Below, piece after piece: positions 7,421 through 19,329 of a stretch of 64,000 nucleotides of DNA. Source of the stretch: Pseudomonadota bacterium (GTDB lineage: Bacteria > Pseudomonadota > Gammaproteobacteria > Xanthomonadales > Xanthomonadaceae); the NCBI GenBank assembly GCA_030528565.1, contig JAUMYP010000005.1, positions 36,044 through 100,043 on the forward strand. The letters are read 5' to 3'. A program made the translations under genes and the position numbers. Position 1 is the first letter of the stretch. Every line of letters starts with the position of its first letter. The notes below the pieces were generated by a model that was given only the letters and a program-made list of their open reading frames with translations, was not told the DNA's origin and did not search any database.

Positions 7421-8995
7421 ATGAGTCGCAGTGCGCTAGGAAACAGCCTGCTGCTGTCGCTGCTGGCAGCAGCGGCGGTGGCATTGGGCTACTGGCAGCG
7501 CGAGCCGTGGTGGCAGGGCGCGCCGGATACGTCCCGGCTATGGCTGGCCGGGATGGCGGTTGTGGCTTTTGCACTGCTGTGCTTTTTCTGCCTGCGAAGC
7601 CGTGACAGGTTTTCTGGCGATGGTCAGGGTATCTTGTTGTTATGGGCCAGCCAGACCGGCTTTGCCATGCAATTGGCCGAACAGGGCGCCGCCGCGCTCA
7701 AGCAAGCAGGCGTACCCGCCCATGCCCTGCCACTGGAGGCCGCCAATGCCGACATGCTGCGCCAGCATCGCCGCGTACTGCTGCTGGCCAGCACCACCGG
7801 CGAGGGCGACTGCCCTGAACATGCCATGCCCTTTTTGCCCAGCCTGAAAGGGCAGGCATTGGCCGGTGTGGAATATGCCGTGCTGGCACTGGGCGATAGC
7901 CGCTATCAGGCGTTTTGCGCCTATGGCAAGCAATTGGATGCGGCCATGTGCGAGGCCGGTGCTGCGGCACTGTTTCCGCGCATTGAAGTGGATGCAGGCA
8001 ACCCCAAGGCACTGGAGGCTTGGCACAATCAGCTCAGTGAACTGGCAGGCGGCGCGGCGCTTGCCGCTCCCATGTTTGCCGAGCCGCAACCCTGGCGGTT
8101 GATGGCACGCGAATGCCTCAACCCCGGCGGCGTAGCCGATAGCGCCTGGGCAATCACATTGACCGGCGAAAACATGGACTGGCAAGCCGGTGATGTCGCC
8201 GTCATCACCCCATGCAACGCCCCGCAGCGCGTGCGTGAATGGCTACTTGAAACCCGGCTCGATGGCGAAACCCGGATTGACCGCCACGGGACGCTTATTT
8301 CCCTGCAAGACCTGCTTGCCTACGCCCGCCTGCCCGCAGTTGAAAGCATTGCCGGGCAAAGTCTTGAAGAAATTGCCGCCCATCTGGTGCCACTGCCGAT
8401 GCGCGAGTATTCCATCGCCTCGATTCCGGCTGAAGGCGAACTGCGGCTTTTGGTACGGCAGACGTTTGATGCGCATGGCCAGCTTGGCCTGGGCAGCGGC
8501 TGGCTAACCGCCCATGCACCACTTGGCAGCGAAATCTGGTTGCGCATCCGCAGCAACCCTGCCTTCCACGACAGCCATGCCGATGCGCCGATGATTCTGA
8601 TTGGCAGCGGTACCGGCATCGCCGGCCTGCGCGCGCATCTGGCTGCGCGTGCAGCGCGCGGCATGGGACGTAACTGGCTGCTGTTGGGCGAGCGCCAGGC
8701 CGCGCACGATTTTCATTTCCGGGATGACTTTGCCCGCTGGCAGCAGCAGGGCATCATCGAGCATCTGGATACCGCGTTTTCCCGGGACGGCGGTGCGCAT
8801 CGCTATGTGCAGCATGCCCTGGCCGCGCACAGTGCGCGCCTGCGGGACTGGGTGGCGCAGGGCGCGGTGATTTATGTCTGCGGCAGCATCGAGCGCATGG
8901 GCCCGGCGGTGGATGCGGTCATCCTGCAAACCCTGGGCAAAACCCTGCACGACCAATTGCAGGCCGAAGGCCGCTATCGCCGCGAGGTGTATTGA
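7421..8995 (+). CDS. Membrane-anchored flavodoxin / sulfite-reductase-type flavoprotein
   Basis: 524 residues. Two membrane helices (LLLSLLAAAAVALGYW and LWLAGMAVVAFALLCFF) anchor a diflavin reductase. The flavodoxin domain shows LLLWASQTGFAMQLAE, ASTTGEGDCPEHA and ALGDSRYQAFCAYG. The ferredoxin-reductase part shows the FAD motif MREYSIASIP, the NADPH loop ILIGSGTGIAGLRAHL and the C-terminal IYVCGSIERMGPAVD. It would pass electrons from NADPH through FAD and FMN to a membrane or periplasmic acceptor. With the PepSY partner and the Fur-like site upstream, a role in reducing ferric siderophores is likely. It is the last gene of the operon and ends next to recQ, which is convergent. Confidence 0.9.
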   Translation: MSRSALGNSLLLSLLAAAAVALGYWQREPWWQGAPDTSRLWLAGMAVVAFALLCFFCLRSRDRFSGDGQGILLLWASQTGFAMQLAEQGAAALKQAGVPAHALPLEAANADMLRQHRRVLLLASTTGEGDCPEHAMPFLPSLKGQALAGVEYAVLALGDSRYQAFCAYGKQLDAAMCEAGAAALFPRIEVDAGNPKALEAWHNQLSELAGGAALAAPMFAEPQPWRLMARECLNPGGVADSAWAITLTGENMDWQAGDVAVITPCNAPQRVREWLLETRLDGETRIDRHGTLISLQDLLAYARLPAVESIAGQSLEEIAAHLVPLPMREYSIASIPAEGELRLLVRQTFDAHGQLGLGSGWLTAHAPLGSEIWLRIRSNPAFHDSHADAPMILIGSGTGIAGLRAHLAARAARGMGRNWLLLGERQAAHDFHFRDDFARWQQQGIIEHLDTAFSRDGGAHRYVQHALAAHSARLRDWVAQGAVIYVCGSIERMGPAVDAVILQTLGKTLHDQLQAEGRYRREVY

Positions 8996-9000
8996 TTGCA

Positions 9001-10871
<1,871 letters not shown>

Positions 10872-10872
<1 letters not shown>

Positions 10873-11390
10873 TATCGCCCGTCATGCTGCCTGCCATCGG
10901 CATGCGCGCTGGCAACCTGCAGCTCGGCAGGGCTGGTGCGGATACAGTTGCGCCCGTCGCGCTTGGCCTGGTACATGGCCTGATCGGCACGGCCCAGCAG
11001 GTTTTGGGCCTCCTCATGGCGGTGCCAGCAGGCAATGCCGATACTGACAGTGGAACCGGCAGCCGCAGCGCGCTGTTGATAGGTTTGGCGGATGCGTTCG
11101 GCCACATTGGCAGCTTGCTGGCATTCGGTATCGGGCAGCAGGAGCACGAATTCCTCGCCGCCAAAGCGGCCGGGAATATCGCCGTTGCGGATGTTCTGGC
11201 GGATGCATTCGGCCAGCAGGCGCAGATAGTGGTCGCCCTTGGCGTGACCCAGGCTGTCATTGATATGCTTGAAATGGTCGATATCGAAAAACAGCAGGGA
11301 CAGTGGCCGCTCTGTTTGCCGGGCATTGTCGATGGCGTTGTTGAGCTGCTGTTGCCAGTCACGGCGATTGGGCAACCCGGTCAGGGGGGT
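10872..11390 (-). pseudogene. GGDEF (diguanylate cyclase) half of a frameshifted 7TM sensor gene
   Basis: About 170 codons in a different frame from the sensor half at 11359-12612. They encode a full GGDEF domain: LTGLPNRRDW, the metal-binding FFDIDHFKHINDSLGH, the active site RFGGEEFVLLLPD, and TVSIGIACW near the end. The catalytic residues are intact, so repair of one base would give a diguanylate cyclase making the second messenger c-di-GMP. The frame change is at the G6 run 11384-11389 (C6 in the coding sense); with five C the product reads HLAQRDPLTGLPNRR. No start codon or ribosome site of its own is convincing. Its TAA overlaps the recQ start by one base. Confidence 0.85.
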
Positions 11391-12612
11391 CGCGTTGAGC
11401 CAGATGCAAGGCGGCATCGCGGTCGCGCTGCAGCAGCGCGGTACGTTCGGCCAAGGCCAGTGACAGCACCAGGGTTTCGAAGATGGCGGCCAGCAGGATG
11501 CCGGTATGGCCGATGAGCGGCAAGTTGAGCAGCAGGCCATGAGTTTGCAGGTTGTTGGCGATGGCGGCACACAGGAGTGGCAGCCAACCAAGCAGGAAAA
11601 AGCGTGCATAGCGTGCGCCTTTCAGGGCAGTGCTGATGGCAGTCACCAGCATCAGCAGGCTGCCGGCTGCCAGTACCGGGTTGAGCAGTGGCCAGACCCT
11701 GGGATGCAGCGCGGTGAGGCTCAGCGCCATCAACATACCCAGCAGCATCAGATAGCCATGCAGCCAGCGGGAAAAGCCCGGATTGTAGTCCCTGATTTGG
11801 GCAAAGCGATGGAAGAAGGTAAAAGCCAGCACCGTGGTCATCAGTATGGCCAGCTTGATCAGCGGCAGGATGGCAGCCTGTGGGGCGTCAAGCCCGAGCG
11901 GGCGTGCCAGCAAGCCGGTTTGATAGGCGATCAGCGGCAGGTAGCTGAGCAGATAGCCGCTGTAATGCAGTAGCGTCCGGTCATGTAGCTGCAGTGCAAA
12001 GAACAGGGCAATCACTGCCATGACCAGCATCATGCCGCTGCAAACGGCCAGCAGCATCAGACCCAGTGCATCGTGGCGCCGGTAGTCGCGCAGCGATTTG
12101 GCATTGAAGCGGATCGGAAAGTCGCTTTGCCCCCTGGCATCGAGCAGTAGCTGTAATGGTTCGCCAGGTGCCGGATTATCCCTGATGACAAAGCCAAGCC
12201 GGTCATGTCCGCTGATTTCGTCGCTGGGCACTGGCTGCATCAGCGACTGCGTCCGATAGCGGCCTTCGGTGGTCAGCAGGTGCAATTGCTGGTAGCCGGT
12301 GGAACGTACTTCCAGCACCCAGGGGGGCGCTGGCCAGGTGCCATTGGCAGGATACAGCCGGATTTCCGTCAGGCCGCCGGGGCTTGGCAGGCGACTGGCG
12401 ACAGCAGGCTGGAATGCGCTGAAGCTGGTTGTTTGTGGTGTGCCGAGCGCATCAAGGGCGCGCCACTGCCCAGACAAGGCCATCTCACTCATGGGAGTGG
12501 CAGCACCTGGCAGCAACGCCAGCAGACATAGCAGCAGTAGCCAGACCGGCCATGCCGGTACTGCGATTCCTTGCATCTGGACGAGGGCAGTGGCCGGACG
12601 GGACGGAGACAT
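11359..12612 (-). CDS. 7TMR-DISM sensor half of a diguanylate cyclase (frameshifted)
   Basis: 417 residues as read. A signal or first membrane segment (WPVWLLLLCLLALLPGAA) leads to a periplasmic 7TMR-DISM extracellular domain (about residues 45-180, with EIRLYPANGTWP and VIRDNPAPGEPLQLLLDARG). Seven membrane helices follow from about residue 195 to 395, starting with GLMLLAVCSGMMLVMAVIALFF. The last sensible residues are LLQRDRDAALHLAQRDP, after which the frame is wrong and stops at 11359. The GGDEF output domain is in the next frame (10872-11390). In the intact form the protein would sense an extracellular ligand or surface cue and make c-di-GMP. Ligand unknown. Confidence 0.85.
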   Translation of the reverse strand: MSPSRPATALVQMQGIAVPAWPVWLLLLCLLALLPGAATPMSEMALSGQWRALDALGTPQTTSFSAFQPAVASRLPSPGGLTEIRLYPANGTWPAPPWVLEVRSTGYQQLHLLTTEGRYRTQSLMQPVPSDEISGHDRLGFVIRDNPAPGEPLQLLLDARGQSDFPIRFNAKSLRDYRRHDALGLMLLAVCSGMMLVMAVIALFFALQLHDRTLLHYSGYLLSYLPLIAYQTGLLARPLGLDAPQAAILPLIKLAILMTTVLAFTFFHRFAQIRDYNPGFSRWLHGYLMLLGMLMALSLTALHPRVWPLLNPVLAAGSLLMLVTAISTALKGARYARFFLLGWLPLLCAAIANNLQTHGLLLNLPLIGHTGILLAAIFETLVLSLALAERTALLQRDRDAALHLAQRDPPDRVAQSP

Positions 12613-12654
12613 GGTAGTGGGCTGAATTTGCTTGCAACTTTAATATGTCAGCCC

Positions 12655-12680
12655 CTTGAAAGCAGCAAAGTCTGCCCCAT
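12655..12680 (+). promoter_or_regulatory. Sigma-32 (heat-shock) promoter of groESL
   Basis: CTTGAAA at 12655-12661 and CCCCAT at 12675-12680 are separated by 13 bases, which matches the RpoH consensus CTTGAAA-N11-16-CCCCAT. It lies about 90 bp before groES. I see no CIRCE (HrcA) inverted repeat, so induction here is most likely by RpoH. Confidence 0.9.
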
Positions 12681-12769
12681 CTACAGGGGCATCCGGCAGG
12701 GCGCGGTCTTGGCATTAGCGCCGAAAGTGCCGGGTTTTCCATTTAAATCAATCAGTTGAGAGATTCTGC

Positions 12770-14733
<1,964 letters not shown>

Positions 14734-14760
14734 TCCACCCCCTGTGTTGATGCTAGGCAG

Positions 14761-14790
14761 AACCCCCGCAACGATGCGGGGGTTTTGTTT
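14761..14790 (+). terminator. Rho-independent terminator of groESL
   Basis: Stem ACCCCCGCA (14762-14770), loop ACGA, then TGCGGGGGT and a T-rich tail TTTGTTT. It starts 28 bp after the groEL stop codon. Confidence 0.9.
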
Positions 14791-15022
14791 GCTGGCAGGC
14801 TCAGGCCTTTGAGTTTTGTCCTGATGCGTTCGTGGTTGTAGTTGTCAATGTATTGGCAGATGGCGGACTGGAGTTATTCGGTGCATCCGAAGCGTCCCAA
14901 ATAAAACAGCTCCGGCTTCAGCGCTGGTGTCTCACGTACATCATGCCCTCGCGCTGTGGTTTCGAAGCCTGACTCCCCTGATACGTAGTTTTGCACTACG
15001 CGAAGCTTGAAGGCCTCACTGT
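14785..15022 (-). mobile_element. Eroded IS3-family transposase relic (orfA head joined to orfB tail)
   Basis: Read on the minus strand, the upstream part encodes an IS3-type OrfA helix-turn-helix start (FKLRVVQNYVSGESGF). It then passes directly into the OrfB C-terminus: PELFYLGRFGCTE, a TAA at 14874-14876, and in the same frame LQSAICQYIDNYNHERIRTK then LKGLSLP. The TAA stands where a CAA (Gln) would be expected. Most of both genes, including the catalytic DDE core, is missing, so an internal deletion and then decay are likely. The tail runs up to the groEL terminator. I found no convincing terminal inverted repeats or target duplication. Confidence 0.75.
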
Positions 15023-15031
15023 CTTGATATG

Positions 15032-15071
15032 AAAAACCCCCAAAGGTTGGAGGAATGTCCAACTTTGGGGG
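15032..15071 (-). terminator. Strong hairpin terminator after the DUF4198 gene
   Basis: On the minus strand CCCCCAAAGTTGGA (15071-15058) pairs with TCCAACCTTTGGGGG (15051-15037) with one bulged base and a short loop, and is followed by TTTTTC. It begins 38 bp after the stop codon of the DUF4198 gene, so it terminates that transcript before the IS3 relic. Confidence 0.85.
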
Positions 15072-15108
15072 CAGTTCAAAATGCCGGGTTCTTTGTGGGC
15101 GAGATAAC

Positions 15109-15936
15109 TTAGTGGTGATGGCCGTGGCCGTCGGCATGTTCGGGCAGCATGACTTCCAGGGTCAGGGCGGCGTTATGGCTGTCCCACTGGCCGGGTGCGG
15201 TATTGATGTGCAGGGTGGTGAACAGGAAATACAGCCCGCCGTGCTCGGGGCGGAAAGTAAACATGCCTGCGTTATCGGTATGGAGGTGGCCGGGGCGGGT
15301 GTTTTCCACGTCGTAGAAATCTTCTTTGATATGACGCGCATAGTGCTCATTGTCATGCCCGACCACAATGCGGGCATTGGCTACGGGCTTGCCTTGATGC
15401 AGCACTTGCAGGCGTAGTTCGCCGCCGACAATCAGGCGGTTGGGCGAGGTCAGTGGCAGGATTTCGATGCCCTCGCCGCTGGCGCGCATTTGATAGTTGG
15501 GCTCGCCCTTGGCCAGATACACATCGGCGCGGCTGTAATACTGCATCTGGGCGGGTTTGCCGGGGGTGCGCGGGATGTCATCGGCGAAATACAGCTTGCC
15601 GTTGCGCTCGGCCTCGACGGCGCGATACAGCGGGCCTTTGCGCACGCCAGTGGTGATGCGGTAGCTGCCATCGACGCTCAGCACGGGTTGCAGATAGACC
15701 GCCGCAGCGGTTTTGGCGGCCGCTTGCAGTGGTTGCTGGCTGCCATCGGGGGCAATCAGTGCAAAATGCGGCGAGTCCATGGCGAAATCTGCCTGGAATG
15801 GGGTTTCGGTAAAGGCCGATTCCACTTGCAGGCGCGGGTGCAGCACGTTGAACTGGTTGGGTTTCAAAAACGGCACATGCGCCTGGACGGAACTGGCAAA
15901 GCAGGCAAGGGCGAGTGCAAGCAGCGGGATGCGCAT
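15109..15936 (-). CDS. DUF4198 periplasmic protein with histidine-rich tail
   Basis: 275 residues. Signal peptide MRIPLLALALACFASSVQA, then HVPFLKPNQFNVL, the typical DUF4198 mature start with histidine. The C-terminus ends in HADGHGHHH, a likely metal-binding tail. The start at 15936 is chosen because AAGGAAAA lies just upstream and the signal peptide begins there; the open frame extends nine codons further without a ribosome site. It is a paralogue of the protein at 6605-7414 but stands alone, between the IS3 relic and putA. A role in metal uptake or buffering is inferred from the family and the His tail. Confidence 0.88.
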   Translation of the reverse strand: MRIPLLALALACFASSVQAHVPFLKPNQFNVLHPRLQVESAFTETPFQADFAMDSPHFALIAPDGSQQPLQAAAKTAAAVYLQPVLSVDGSYRITTGVRKGPLYRAVEAERNGKLYFADDIPRTPGKPAQMQYYSRADVYLAKGEPNYQMRASGEGIEILPLTSPNRLIVGGELRLQVLHQGKPVANARIVVGHDNEHYARHIKEDFYDVENTRPGHLHTDNAGMFTFRPEHGGLYFLFTTLHINTAPGQWDSHNAALTLEVMLPEHADGHGHHH

Positions 15937-15954
15937 TAAGTTTTCCTTGTAATG

Positions 15955-15984
15955 AAAAAGCAAAACGCCGGTTGCCCGGCGTTT
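15955..15984 (-). terminator. Terminator after putA
   Basis: On the minus strand AAACGCCGG (15984-15976), loop, CCGGCGTTT (15971-15963), then TGCTTTTTC. It lies 18 bp after the putA stop codon and upstream of the DUF4198 start. Confidence 0.8.
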
Positions 15985-16001
15985 GCGTGTGACAAGCGGG
16001 A

Positions 16002-19000
16002 TTATTCGCCCAGGGTCAGCAGGCTGGCATTGCCGCCCGCAGCCGTGGTGTTGATGGTCACGGTTTTTTCGGTGGCAAAGCGCGGCAGGTAGTGCGGGCC
16101 GCCAGCCTTGGGGCCGGTACCGGACAGGCCCTGGCCGCCGAATGGTTGCACGCCGACCACGGCGCCAATCTGGTTGCGGTTGACATAGATATTGCCGACC
16201 TTGGCGCGGTTGACGATACGCTCAACGGTGGCATCAATGCGCGAGTGAATGCCGAGGGTGAGGCCATAGCCGCTGGCATTGATGGCATCGACCACCTGGT
16301 CAAGCTCGTCGGCCTTCCAGCGCACCACATGCAGTGCCGGGCCGAATTTTTCTTCGCTCAGCTGCGCCATTGAGCGCAGTTCCCAGGCGCGCGGGGCAAA
16401 GAAGGTGCCATGCTCGGCCTCGGCTCCCAGCGGCGCGCTGGCAATCAGCCGTGCTTCACTGTCCATGCGCTGGGCGTGGGCATCGAGCACTGCCTTGGCA
16501 TCGGCATCAATCAGCGGGCCGACATCGGTGGACAGCTCGCCGGGGTTGCCGACTTTCAGCTCGGCCATCGCCCCGGCCAGCATCTGAATCACCTTGTCGG
16601 CGATATCGTCCTGCACCAGCAAAATGCGTGCAGCCGAGCAACGCTGGCCTGCCGAGGTGAAGGCGCTGCCGATGGCATCTTTCACCACCTGCTCGGGCAG
16701 CGAGGAGCTATCGGCAATCATCGCGTTCTGGCCGCCGGTTTCGGCAATCAGGGTGGCAATCGGGCCAGCTTCGCGGTTTGCCAGGGCGCGGTTGATGAGG
16801 CGGGCGGTTTCGGTGGAGCCGGTAAAGCACACCCCGGCCACGCGCGCATCGCCGGTCAAGGCGGCACCGACGCTGGCGCCATCGCCGGGGACAAATTGCA
16901 GCACTTTCTCCGGGATACCGGCTTCGTGCATCAGCTTGACGGCAGCATGGCCAATCAGATTGGTTTGTTCGGCAGGCTTGGCGATGACGGTATTGCCCGC
17001 AGCCAGTGCGGCGGCAATCTGGCCGATGAAAATCGCCAGCGGGAAGTTCCACGGGCTGATGCACACGAATACGCCGCGGCCTGCCAGTTGCAGGGTATTG
17101 GCTTCGCCGGTGGGGCCGGGCAGGGCATCAACACGGAACTGCTTGCGTGCTTCCAGTGCGTAATAGCGCAGGAAGTCCACCGCCTCGCGCACTTCGGCCA
17201 CGCCATCGGGCAGGGTCTTGCCCGCTTCCTTGGTGCACATCGCCATGTACGGGGCGATGCGCGCTTCCAGCAGGTCGGCGGCTTTTTCCAGCATCGCGGC
17301 GCGGCTATCGACCGGCGTTGCGTCCCAATCGGGCTGGGCGGCGACGGCGTTTTCCAGCGCCTTTTCCACGGCGGCGCTGTCGGCAGGCAGCCAGTGGCCG
17401 ACCACTTCGCGGCGGTCAGCCGGATTGGTCACCGGGATTTTGGCGCCGCTGGCGCTGTATCCGGGCACCAGCGGGGCGGCTTCCCAGCTGCCGCTGCCGG
17501 CGTTGTTGAGTTCAGCGGCCAGTGCGCGCAGTTGTTCGTCGTTGGCGAGATTGATGCCCATGGAATTGTCTCGTGGCTGGTTCTGGCTGCGGTACAGGTC
17601 AACCGGCAGCGGGATACGGGGATGCGGGATTTGCTCGAAGGCGGCGACCACTTCAACCGGGTCACGCACCAGTTCGTCAATATTCACCGACTCGTCGGTG
17701 ATGCGGTTGACGAAGCTGGAATTGGCGCCGTTTTCCAGCAGGCGGCGCACCAGATAGGGCAGCAGGTCTTCATGGCTGCCGACTGGCGCATACACGCGGC
17801 AGGGCACATCCAGACGGTTCTGCGGGATGACCTCGGCGTACAGGTCATCGCCCATGCCGTGCAGCTTCTGGAATTCGTAGCGGAAGCCATCGCCCTGGCG
17901 CGCGCCGCCGCCCAGCTCGGTTCTGGCCATCTGGTGGATGGCGGCGATGGTCTGCGCATTGTGGGTGGCGAACATCGGGTAGATGGCGTCAATATTCTTC
18001 AGCAGCCGCCGCGCATTGGCCTGGTAGCTGACATCGGTATTGGGCTTGCGGGTGTACAGCGGATAGCCGGGCTGGCCTTCCACCTGGGCGCGCTTGACTT
18101 CGGCATCCCAGTACGCGCCCTTCACCAGACGCACCGGGATGCGGCGGCCGAGTTCACGCGCCTTGGCAGCGATATAGTCAATCACGAACGGCGCGCGGCG
18201 CTGGTAGGCCTGCACCACGATACCAAAGCCTTCCCAGCCTTGCAGCGAAGCATCGGCCAGTACCTTGAAGATAAGGTCGAGCGAGATTTCCAGCCGGTCG
18301 GTTTCTTCGGCGTCGATGGTGAGGCCAATGTTGTATTGCTTGGCCAGTTGAGCCAGCTCCAGCAGCGCCGGAGCCAGCTCGCGCATGACGCGCGCATGCT
18401 TGGCGTGCTCATAGCGCGGGTGCAGCGCGGAAATCTTCACCGAGATGCTGGGCGCGGCAAACACGTCACGGAACGGCCCGGTCTTGCCGATGGCATGAAT
18501 CGCCTGACGGTAGGCATCCAGATAGCGCGCGGCATCGGCAGCGGTCAGCGCGCCTTCGCCGAGCATGTCGAAGGAATAGCGGAACTTGGCGTTTTCGCCT
18601 TTTTGCGAACGCTCAAGCGCCTCGGCAATGCTGCGACCCATCACGAATTGGTGCCCCATGATTTTCATCGCCTGGCGTACTGCGGCGCGAATCACTGGCT
18701 CGCCCAGCTTGCCAATCAACCGGCCGAAAGCGCCGTGGGCATCGCGCTGGGTGGCATCGGAAAGGTTCACCAGCTTGCCGGTCAGCAGCAGCCCCCAGGT
18801 GGAAGCATTGACCAGCAGCGAATCGCTTTGGCCCAGATGCCGCCGCCAATTGGCATCGCCGAGCTTGTCGCGAATCAGTGCATCGGCCGTGCCCTGGTCG
18901 GGGATGCGCAGCAGCGCCTCGGCCACGCACATCATCAGCACGCCTTCCTCGCTGCCAAGGTCGTACTGGCGCATGAAGGCTTCAACGGTGCTCTGGTTTT

Positions 19001-19193
19001 CGGCGCGCGAGCGCACCCGGCGCACCAGGTCGGCAGCGGTGGCGCGGATGCTGGCGCGCTCGGCATCGCCCTGGCGGGCCTGTTCAAGCAGCCATTGCAC
19101 ATGCCGGGTTTCGTCAACGACCCAATGCTGGGTAATGGCAGCGCGCAACGCTTCGGGCGCTGCGGGGACTTCAGAAAGCAAGGTGGTACTCAC
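16002..19193 (-). CDS. putA: Bifunctional proline dehydrogenase / P5C dehydrogenase PutA
   Basis: About 1063 residues. It oxidises proline to glutamate in two steps. The FAD-dependent proline dehydrogenase barrel spans roughly residues 120-490 (VKISALHPRYEH, TIDAEETDRLEISL, RLVKGAYWDAEVK). The NAD-dependent aldehyde dehydrogenase half spans about 540-1040, with SPWNFPLAIFIGQ, FTGSTETARLI and the catalytic cysteine in SAGQRCSAARI. There is no N-terminal ribbon-helix-helix, so it should not act as its own repressor, unlike the E. coli protein. I prefer the GTG at 19193 (first residues STTLLSEVPAAP), since homologues I recall begin there; an in-frame ATG at 19259 would add 22 residues, and a TACAAT -10-like box lies between the two. 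Confidence 0.95.
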   Translation of the reverse strand: MSTTLLSEVPAAPEALRAAITQHWVVDETRHVQWLLEQARQGDAERASIRATAADLVRRVRSRAENQSTVEAFMRQYDLGSEEGVLMMCVAEALLRIPDQGTADALIRDKLGDANWRRHLGQSDSLLVNASTWGLLLTGKLVNLSDATQRDAHGAFGRLIGKLGEPVIRAAVRQAMKIMGHQFVMGRSIAEALERSQKGENAKFRYSFDMLGEGALTAADAARYLDAYRQAIHAIGKTGPFRDVFAAPSISVKISALHPRYEHAKHARVMRELAPALLELAQLAKQYNIGLTIDAEETDRLEISLDLIFKVLADASLQGWEGFGIVVQAYQRRAPFVIDYIAAKARELGRRIPVRLVKGAYWDAEVKRAQVEGQPGYPLYTRKPNTDVSYQANARRLLKNIDAIYPMFATHNAQTIAAIHQMARTELGGGARQGDGFRYEFQKLHGMGDDLYAEVIPQNRLDVPCRVYAPVGSHEDLLPYLVRRLLENGANSSFVNRITDESVNIDELVRDPVEVVAAFEQIPHPRIPLPVDLYRSQNQPRDNSMGINLANDEQLRALAAELNNAGSGSWEAAPLVPGYSASGAKIPVTNPADRREVVGHWLPADSAAVEKALENAVAAQPDWDATPVDSRAAMLEKAADLLEARIAPYMAMCTKEAGKTLPDGVAEVREAVDFLRYYALEARKQFRVDALPGPTGEANTLQLAGRGVFVCISPWNFPLAIFIGQIAAALAAGNTVIAKPAEQTNLIGHAAVKLMHEAGIPEKVLQFVPGDGASVGAALTGDARVAGVCFTGSTETARLINRALANREAGPIATLIAETGGQNAMIADSSSLPEQVVKDAIGSAFTSAGQRCSAARILLVQDDIADKVIQMLAGAMAELKVGNPGELSTDVGPLIDADAKAVLDAHAQRMDSEARLIASAPLGAEAEHGTFFAPRAWELRSMAQLSEEKFGPALHVVRWKADELDQVVDAINASGYGLTLGIHSRIDATVERIVNRAKVGNIYVNRNQIGAVVGVQPFGGQGLSGTGPKAGGPHYLPRFATEKTVTINTTAAGGNASLLTLGE

Positions 19194-19329
19194 GGTGGAT
19201 TTGCGTTTGATGAGCAAGCTGCAAATTGTAGCGCCCGCTGGCAGGTTTGATACATGCAAGCTGGCAGCAGCGCTGGCTGGAAACGCCCCAGTTTGTCAGG
19301 TCACAAGCGGATTGTTTGCTGTGATGGGC

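Noticed and set aside
16410..19250. 946-codon plus-strand frame opposite putA
   Set aside because: Shadow of putA; composition of a reversed coding strand, and no start signal or domain.
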